Assembly (NCBI GenBank): GCA_021848555.1 | Contig: JAJZUN010000078.1 | Span: forward strand, 1 to 9,572 | Source of the DNA: Pseudomonadota bacterium | Lineage (GTDB): Bacteria; Pseudomonadota; Gammaproteobacteria; Burkholderiales; SG8-39 | Reading direction: 5' to 3' | DNA: 9,572 nt | In this document: positions 1 to 3,985 of the stretch, in pieces | Layout of the letters: the number at the start of each line of letters is the position of its first letter | How positions within the stretch are numbered: the stretch's first letter is position 1 | Notes under the pieces: generated by a model | The model's input: the letters and a program-made list of their open reading frames with translations, nothing else | The model's database searches: none | Told to the model about the DNA's origin: nothing | Made by a program: the position numbers and the translations under genes

Positions 1-21
1 CCTCCCCTAGAATACCCGGTT

Positions 22-98
<77 letters not shown>

Positions 99-168
99 AC
101 TTTTCTGCAATAAAAACAACAAGTTATGCGAAATCTCACGTCGTTGGTGCGGCGCGAAAGAGGGCAAA

Positions 169-298
169 ATTGGGACAATTTTTAGGCTGATTGTCCCCGG
201 ATTGTCCCAAAGCGGGCCTCATGTAGTGCCCGTTTGCTGGTTCAAATTTGTCCTTGCGTCGTTCTAGGCACGCGTCGGGACCGTCCCTTGACTTGTCC
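169..298. promoter_or_regulatory. cluster of TTGTCC / GGGAC operator-like repeats
   Basis: A 130-base stretch contains repeated copies of one short word in both orientations. ATTGGGACAAT lies at 169-179 and its mirror ATTGTCCCAA at 201-210, with another ATTGTCCC at 190-197. TTGTCC recurs at 248-253 and 293-298, and the near-perfect palindrome GGGACCGTCCC lies at 277-287. The last two sites flank or overlap the promoter-like sequence at 288-317. This arrangement fits binding sites for a dimeric repressor, or arm-type sites of a recombinase beside an att site. No protein in the window can be assigned to it from sequence alone. Confidence 0.45.
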
Positions 299-317
299 GT
301 TGTGGGCCGTTCATACT
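288..317 (+). promoter_or_regulatory. sigma70-like promoter candidate
   Basis: TTGACT at 288-293 matches five of six bases of the -35 consensus. It is followed after 18 bases by CATACT at 312-317, a four-of-six match to TATAAT. Transcription would begin close to the ATG at 324, so the message would have almost no leader, which agrees with the lack of a Shine-Dalgarno sequence there. The GGGACCGTCCC palindrome ends at the -35 box and TTGTCC overlaps the spacer, suggesting repression. Confidence 0.4.
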
Positions 318-323
318 GCTCTC

Positions 324-589
324 ATGCACCGCAGCGTGGACCTTCTCGACGATGAGCCGCAGGGCGAACGCCCAGCTTGGATCGCGGACGTCTTGCGCCA
401 AGTTCGTGTCACCCAAGCCGCGGAAGATGCGGCGGATCAGGACTGGTTGGCCGGGCTTCCTGAGGGAGCGCAGCGCGCGGCACTGCGTGCTCGTGCGCTG
501 GCCAGGACCTCACTGCCCGCTGCCAACGCGCGCGAGCGCCACTGCGGGCCTGCGCTGAGCTGGTGGCGGAGCGGGAGCGGCCGCAGTAA
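324..589 (+). pseudogene. small hypothetical protein, apparently frameshifted at a CG repeat
   Basis: From ATG 324 the frame shows a codon pattern typical of GC-rich coding DNA and encodes an acidic, helix-prone start (MHRSVDLLDDEPQGERPAWI) running to about SLPAANAR. Just after this lies the run CGCGCGCG (527-534). Continuing in the same frame gives an unconvincing tail rich in Trp, Ser and Gly that stays open to 893. Shifting by one CG unit instead gives APLRACAELVAERERPQ and a stop at 587-589, which keeps the coding codon pattern and would make a compact protein of about 87 residues. I therefore read it as a gene with one extra CG unit, or as a slippage-prone gene. No family recognised. There is no ribosome binding site; a promoter-like sequence sits directly upstream. 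Confidence 0.35.
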
Positions 590-698
590 TGCTCTCCTCC
601 TAGAGGATGACTCTGTGCCCGTCGCACGTACGCGGTGCCGGTACACAGCAGCCCACGTTGAGCATGCGCGCGCGCTTCGAATCTTCGCCCGCGAGGTG

Positions 699-1005
699 CT
701 ACGGGCCCTGCGCCTTTTTGCAGATTTGCTCGATGCGTTGCTTTGCGCGCTCGCGGGGTCGCTCGACGATACGGCGCACCGCGCTGTGCGGCGAAATCTC
801 CAGCCTCCGCCGGCGGTCCGTGGCCGGCAGATTGCCAATCTCAGCCTGACCCCACGCCTGGTCGCGCAGCGCCCGCTGCTTGCCCGCTGCTGACGCGCGG
901 GCCGCCTTTCCCTTACCCAAATGCTCAGGCCGCCCGCGCACCCGCGCGGGCGATGCCTTTCTGCGCCCGCTGAATCAAGGAGATCAAGGATGCCAGCGGC
1001 ATGCA
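699..1005 (-). pseudogene. possible decayed serine-recombinase-like C-terminal remnant
   Basis: The minus strand from about 1005 down to the TAG at 699-701 has strong GC-rich codon bias but is split between frames. One frame gives LISLIQRAQKGIARAGAR, then hits a stop. A neighbouring frame continues as RGRPEHLGKGKAAR and ends with a helix-turn-helix-like stretch (LEISPHSAVRRIVERPRERA). The order of a GIARA-type helix, a GRP linker and a short HTH recalls the C-terminal half of resolvase/invertase serine recombinases. The catalytic domain is missing: the homology would have to continue into 1001 onward, where a different plus-strand gene begins. The similarity is by eye and weak. It could also be an unrelated small DNA-binding protein or a chance antisense frame. 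Confidence 0.25.
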
Positions 1006-1327
1006 GCACTTCCAGCAAGTTCAGCCACCCCTTCTGTTGAGGCTCGACGAAGCCGCGACCCTCGTTTCGCTCAGCCTCGCGACACTACAAAACTGGGCAT
1101 ACAAGCGGCGGCCCGCCCCGGAAAACTTTCCGGAGCCGGTCCGCATTTGCGGCGGCACCGGCACGCGCCCGACCTTGCGCTACCGGCGGGCCGACCTCGA
1201 GGCTTGGGTGGCCCGTCTCAGCATCGGCATCGACGAGCGATCGCAGGCGCAGTTGCAGTCGTCGCCGGCCTCAACTAGCAGGCGCGGCCGCCCCCGCACC
1301 GCTGCGGGTCACGGGAAGGGGATCTGA
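1001..1327 (+). CDS. AlpA/excisionase-type helix-turn-helix DNA-binding protein
   Basis: The 108-residue product has one MerR/AlpA-like helix-turn-helix. LLLRLDEAATLVSLSLATLQNW (residues 11-32) supplies the HTH, PENFPEPVRI (40-49) forms the wing-like loop, and LRYRRADLEAWVARL (59-73) is the closing helix typical of HTH_17 or phage-regulator proteins. A basic tail with RRGRPR (94-99) may add DNA contacts. Members of this family serve as excisionases, transcription activators or replication regulators in integrated elements. The ATG at 1001 has AAGGA at 986-990; an out-of-frame ATG at 990 would give only a short peptide. The gene is followed one base later by the next coding region, so the two are co-transcribed. 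It may control excision or the downstream replication genes; which one is inference. Confidence 0.8.
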   Translation: MQHFQQVQPPLLLRLDEAATLVSLSLATLQNWAYKRRPAPENFPEPVRICGGTGTRPTLRYRRADLEAWVARLSIGIDERSQAQLQSSPASTSRRGRPRTAAGHGKGI

Positions 1328-1328
1328 C

Positions 1329-1838
1329 GTGGGGCGCGGGAAGCTAAACCACGAGCGGCGCCCTCACGTCGCCGGCGACTCAGGGCAAGTAGTAGTAGAA
1401 GTAGAGGACTCGCCTTCGGGCCAATTTGGGCTAGTGCCAAATGTTTTGGTCCTGGCCAACTTCCTGTCCCCCACCGCGCGGTTGGCCGCAATCTGGCTCG
1501 TCGGCCGGCCCCCTGGGTGGAAGACTCGCCCTGCCGTCGTCCAAGCCCTCTTTGGCTGGTCCGAAACGACATGGCGCCGGGTCGCGCGCGAGTTGATGGC
1601 ATGCGGTCTTCTCTTGCGCTCGCGGACGCGCTTCCGCCAGGGCACCCGCGACGAGGAGGGCAACGACCTCGGCGGGCTGATCGCCTGGCACTACAAATTC
1701 CGCTGGCCGCCGGACGCGCTCGCCGACCGCGAAAAATTCCACCCGCCAAATTTTCAAGGATGGAATTCTGGCGGACCTAAACAAACGAACAAACCTAAAA
1801 AGAACACCCCCCCCCAGGAGGCCTCGAATGGATGCTGA
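1329..1838 (+). CDS. winged-helix replication-type DNA-binding protein
   Basis: A 169-residue protein starts at GTG 1329, one base after the upstream stop, with a GGAAGGGG ribosome site about seven bases before. The central part (residues about 38-128) is a winged HTH. VLVLANFLSPTARLAAIWL is the first helix pair, RPAVVQALFGWSETTWRRVARELMACGLL (67-95) contains the recognition helix, and an aromatic strand WHYKFRWPP (120-128) forms the wing end. This layout resembles the HTH_36/replication-protein N domains found beside plasmid primases. The C-terminal tail (about 140-169) is a Pro/Asn/Lys-rich linker encoded partly by a run of nine C. It overlaps the primase gene by 11 bases, so the two are translationally coupled. 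A role in origin recognition or repression of the primase gene is inferred from context. Confidence 0.75.
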   Translation: MGRGKLNHERRPHVAGDSGQVVVEVEDSPSGQFGLVPNVLVLANFLSPTARLAAIWLVGRPPGWKTRPAVVQALFGWSETTWRRVARELMACGLLLRSRTRFRQGTRDEEGNDLGGLIAWHYKFRWPPDALADREKFHPPNFQGWNSGGPKQTNKPKKNTPPQEASNGC

Positions 1839-1882
1839 TGCTGAGGGTCAGGGGGGCGCAGCACCCCTGAGGGGGGGTGCTG
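1805..1882 (+). promoter_or_regulatory. C9 tract, RBS and competing hairpins at the HTH/primase junction
   Basis: A run of nine C (1807-1815) abuts a strong AGGAGG ribosome site (1816-1821) placed six bases before the primase ATG. CACCCCCCC (1805-1813) is complementary to GGGGGGGTG (1871-1879), a fold that would loop out the ribosome site and start codon. The same G run can instead pair in a local hairpin, CAGCACCCC (1859-1867) with GGGGTGCTG (1874-1882) and a six-base loop. The two folds exclude each other. Sequence complementarity is seen directly; a control role is inferred. Confidence 0.35.
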
Positions 1883-2976
1883 GGGTTCCGGTTTTTGGCG
1901 CGACGCAGGCGCCTACGCCTAGTCCCTTCGCGCGCCTTGCAGCTGCTGCGCGCCCGGCGCGGCGCTCGGCTGCAGGCGGCGAGACGGCGCTCCCGCGGGA
2001 GCTTGATCGCGAGCACCTGGCGGCCATTTGCCAGTTGACCAAGATCCTGCTGCTGTGGCACAGGACCCGAGTCACCACAGTGAAATTCTCCTTCCTTCGG
2101 TTTGAGACGAGCAAGGGGCAAATGGCTGGTGGACGTTTTTGGCCGACACTCCGCGATTCAAATGGCAATGTTTTGCCGAGCGAGTATGCAACCTCTCAAC
2201 TGATGCAAATTCAAGGCGCCTACTATCGCGCCCTTGAATTTCAGCGAGCCTCCGCGATGGATCGAAAGCCTGCCTCACTCTACATGGAGGCGATTGATTC
2301 CGAGAGTGGCCCGACATTTCCTTGGTACTTCCTTGATGACGTCAGGCGTGAGCAATTTGAGTCCGAAGCGTTCGGCGAGGATTTTCAAATTGTCTTGGAA
2401 ACGAGCAAAAATAATTTTCAGGCATGGTTCCTTTCCGACGCGATCCCTGCTTCCAAGTACGAGCGATCAGAAAAGCAGGGGCTCTTGGCACGCCATCTTG
2501 GCGCGGACAAAAACGCAGGCGGATTTGCGCGGCTAGCGCGGGCGCCCGGATCGATAAATTGGAAGGAGGGGAAGAATCGATTCTCGACCAAGCTCATCCG
2601 CTGCGATGAGCGTGCGGCTGAGCTCGCAAAGAATCTTCCTTACTCCGTCCAAGGCGGCGAGGATTTCCTCTTTGCTCGCAATCTAACGAAATCGGATTGG
2701 ATCTCAGTCATCCAGCAGTTCGAAGCCTCCAGACCATGGAGGCCCGATTGGCGTGATGTCGAATATGCGATCGCGGAAATAGAGCGTGGGCATCGCGGAG
2801 ATCATAGCGAGGATGACTGGCGCGAATGTCATCGACTGATTTTCACAAAACGCCTCCGCCCACTATTCGTTATGCAGGCCCTGGCGCTTGCATCGTTGAG
2901 GCGCGCAAAACATTCGCCCGAAGATTACGCGGCGAGGACAATTTGCAAACTTATTCAAAGAGTTGAATTGTATTGA
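1828..2976 (+). CDS. RepB-type DNA primase (archaeo-eukaryotic primase superfamily)
   Basis: The 382-residue product carries the RepB-primase pattern. WYFLDDV (167-173) gives the paired metal-binding aspartates D170/D171. VLETSKNNFQAWFL (189-202) is the strand-turn motif, with Gln198 where some relatives have His. LARHLGADKNAGGFARLARA (220-239) followed by PGSINWK (240-246) is the conserved nucleotide-binding segment. These proteins make primers on single-stranded plasmid DNA for replication restart or after conjugation. The start is firm: AGGAGG lies six bases upstream of ATG 1828. Residues 1 to about 62 are Ala/Gly/Pro/Arg-rich low complexity encoded by very GC-rich palindromic DNA; from about base 2080 the gene turns clearly more AT-rich, as if two segments were joined. 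The region after residue 280 is a helical domain I cannot assign. No helicase or initiator is fused to it. Confidence 0.85.
   Translation: MDADAEGQGGAAPLRGGAGVPVFGATQAPTPSPFARLAAAARPARRSAAGGETALPRELDREHLAAICQLTKILLLWHRTRVTTVKFSFLRFETSKGQMAGGRFWPTLRDSNGNVLPSEYATSQLMQIQGAYYRALEFQRASAMDRKPASLYMEAIDSESGPTFPWYFLDDVRREQFESEAFGEDFQIVLETSKNNFQAWFLSDAIPASKYERSEKQGLLARHLGADKNAGGFARLARAPGSINWKEGKNRFSTKLIRCDERAAELAKNLPYSVQGGEDFLFARNLTKSDWISVIQQFEASRPWRPDWRDVEYAIAEIERGHRGDHSEDDWRECHRLIFTKRLRPLFVMQALALASLRRAKHSPEDYAARTICKLIQRVELY
1859..2002. repeat. palindrome-rich segment inside the 5' end of the primase gene
   Basis: Several inverted repeats occur within 144 bases. The hairpin CAGCACCCC/GGGGTGCTG spans 1859-1882, GGCGC (1897-1901) pairs with GCGCC (1909-1913), AGGCGCCT is a palindrome at 1907-1914, and GCTCCCGCGGGAGC is a perfect 14-base palindrome at 1989-2002. 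The protein encoded here is low complexity, so the DNA or RNA structure may be what is conserved. A single-strand initiation site for the adjacent primase is one explanation. High GC alone makes short palindromes common, so the case is moderate. Confidence 0.35.
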
Positions 2977-3030
2977 CCCAAATCGCCGCTGTGCTCTCAG
3001 ACGGAAAGCGGCTATTAACAAGGATGGAAT

Positions 3031-3450
3031 ATGTTCAAGGAAATTGCGAGCGGAAATTTGGAGGATATGGACGCATGGGGCTCTGCGCCCGGAGATCGGT
3101 TTATGCAGACATGCTTCTATTGCCCGTTGCCAAAACGTCCCGAGCGCGGCATTGCTGGGAGAATATTGAGATGGCTCGATATCGAGCGATTTATGTACTG
3201 GCGTGTAAGCGTTGAGGAGTACGCGGATACGCTTAAGGAACATTATGAGGTTCACGAGGCTATGGGCTATGAAGTCATCCAGGTTGTTCCGATTCAAATG
3301 GCATCCCACACAGGTGGAATTTTCGGCCTCAGGCGGACCTCGATCACACGTGGCGCCGTTGTAATCGGGCGGCTGCTCGAAGATGAACGTGAACGCTCAT
3401 CGTTGTCTCGGCAGAGAGGCCGCCGGCGACATCATCAATCCCGGAGATGA
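3031..3450 (+). CDS. hypothetical protein, 139 residues
   Basis: The start at ATG 3031 has AAGGA six bases upstream, and the frame has consistent codon use through to the TGA at 3448-3450. It follows the primase stop after 54 bases and shares that gene's relatively low GC, so the two probably arrived together. I do not recognise the family. Visible features are a single CxxC pair (Cys28, Cys31), an aromatic stretch WLDIERFMYW (48-57), a charged helix VEEYADTLKEHYEVHEAMGYEVIQVVPI, and a very basic tail ending RRRHHQSRR. The GYEVIQVVP strand loosely recalls small DUF4177-like proteins, but I would not assign it. No signal peptide or membrane segment is seen. A role in element replication or maintenance is guessed from position only. 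Confidence 0.7.
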   Translation: MFKEIASGNLEDMDAWGSAPGDRFMQTCFYCPLPKRPERGIAGRILRWLDIERFMYWRVSVEEYADTLKEHYEVHEAMGYEVIQVVPIQMASHTGGIFGLRRTSITRGAVVIGRLLEDERERSSLSRQRGRRRHHQSRR

Positions 3451-3475
3451 GTGAGGCAGTCTCATTTCTCGAGCA

Positions 3476-3526
3476 CGTACCGGGCGCGCTGTGAGTTGGC
3501 GCGCTGAAGGCGTACCGGAGTGAGTT
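3476..3526. repeat. interlocked direct repeats in candidate oriT
   Basis: CGTACCGG occurs at 3476-3483 and 3511-3518, GTGAGTT at 3491-3497 and 3520-3526, and GGCGCGCTG at 3483-3491 and 3498-3506. Three different words each repeated once in 51 bases is far beyond ordinary intergenic sequence and points to paired protein-binding sites or a partial duplication. Confidence 0.6.
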
Positions 3527-3589
3527 CTCCGACGAGGCTCAATTCATCCACACCCCACGCACCTTGCGGTGCGCGCGCTATGGCGCGCG

Positions 3590-3671
3590 ATCGCGATTCA
3601 TCGCGATGCGCTCATGGCGCGAAGACAAAGGCATAGGCCATTTCGCAGCTTGATTCGCGATGATTCGCGAT
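3590..3671. repeat. ten-base-phased repeats forming a larger inverted pair
   Basis: ATCGCGATTC and ATCGCGATGC are adjacent at 3590-3609. GATTCGCGAT is repeated exactly in tandem at 3652-3661 and 3662-3671, and a GATGCGC partial follows. The reverse complement of the second pair matches the first pair at 17 of 20 positions, so the two pairs form an inverted repeat around a 42-base spacer. The ten-base period places sites on one face of the helix, as expected for cooperative binding by a ribbon-helix-helix protein such as the one encoded just downstream. Confidence 0.6.
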
Positions 3672-3688
3672 GATGCGCCGCCGAGATG

Positions 3689-3717
3689 TTGCCTGATTCA
3701 ATCCGTCGAGTTAAACA
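3689..3717 (+). promoter_or_regulatory. weak promoter candidate for the mobilization operon
   Basis: TTGCCT (3689-3694) and TAAACA (3712-3717) are 17 bases apart and 19 bases upstream of the RHH gene start. The -35 element matches four of six consensus bases; the -10 element is poor. Its place just after the GATTCGCGAT repeats would suit autoregulation by the RHH protein, as TrwA does in R388. Confidence 0.25.
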
Positions 3718-3736
3718 GTTGCCTAAAGGAGGCCCC

Positions 3737-3985
3737 ATGAACCCGATTCAACACCCGCTCACTGTTCGTTTCAGCCCCGACGAATTTGCGTTTTTGTCCG
3801 ACCTAGCTGAGGCGCATGGCATAACGGCCGGCAAAGCGGTCCGCATGGTGATTCAAACCGCCTTGGCCGACGGCCGAGATCAGCACCGCCTGGCGGCGTT
3901 GGAAGGCCGACTGGATCGCCTGGCTGCGGATCTGACCCAGAAGCTGACCGTGATTGCCAGCGCCCTCGCAAAGGAATCAGCGTGA
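3737..3985 (+). CDS. ribbon-helix-helix relaxosome accessory protein (TrwA/MobC-like)
   Basis: The 82-residue protein opens with a short beta strand, PLTVRFSPDEFAFLSDLAEA (residues 7-26), then HGITAGKAVRMVIQTAL (27-43). This is the strand-helix-helix pattern of CopG/Arc-type DNA-binding proteins with the usual GITAGKAVR turn. The second half is a heptad-like helix (LAALEGRLDRLAADLTQKLTVIASAL) that could drive oligomerization. I chose ATG 3737 because AAAGGAGG (3725-3732) sits four bases upstream; a longer frame open from 3686 lacks such a site. Position and size match TrwA, which binds oriT, stimulates relaxase nicking and represses the operon. The gene overlaps the next by four bases (GTGA). 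Target sites are probably the phased repeats upstream. Confidence 0.82.
   Translation: MNPIQHPLTVRFSPDEFAFLSDLAEAHGITAGKAVRMVIQTALADGRDQHRLAALEGRLDRLAADLTQKLTVIASALAKESA

Larger units (their letters stand above)
99..1000. other. gene-poor stretch between tRNA and replication module
   Basis: This 900-base stretch has no confidently intact gene. Long open frames on both strands here overlap each other and are expected by chance at high GC. Within it I can support only a repeat/operator cluster (169-298), a promoter-like sequence (288-317), a small frameshifted plus-strand reading frame (324-589) and a weak minus-strand remnant (699-1005). The absence of an integrase gene directly beside the tRNA, where islands usually carry one, is notable. 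The decayed look suggests an eroded or rearranged element end. Confidence 0.5.
3451..3736. other. candidate origin of transfer (oriT) region
   Basis: This 286-base non-coding interval lies directly upstream of the RHH, coupling-protein and MobF relaxase genes, the position oriT has in the R388 trwABC block. It contains two repeat systems described separately (3476-3526 and 3590-3671) and two adjacent hairpins: CGCACC/GGTGCG with loop TTGC (3558-3573), and CGCGCGC/GCGCGCG with loop TATG (3572-3589). Phased repeats plus hairpins are what relaxosome proteins bind. I do not see a clear match to the known R388 or F nic sequences, so the nick position is unknown. It may also hold the mobilization operon promoter. 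Confidence 0.55.

Noticed and set aside
676..683. TTCGAATC at 676-683 matches part of the tRNA T arm and could mark a second att copy.
   Set aside because: Only eight bases match and the flanking sequence diverges; this is too short for an att repeat in a 9.5 kb window.
590..893. Continuation of the plus-strand frame from 324 to a stop at 893 as one 190-residue protein.
   Set aside because: Codon pattern and composition deteriorate after about 534 and the minus strand is more coding-like over 699-1000.
3590..3671. Phased repeats considered as a CRISPR array.
   Set aside because: Units are ten bases and adjacent or palindromic, with no spacers of regular length; they fit protein-binding sites.
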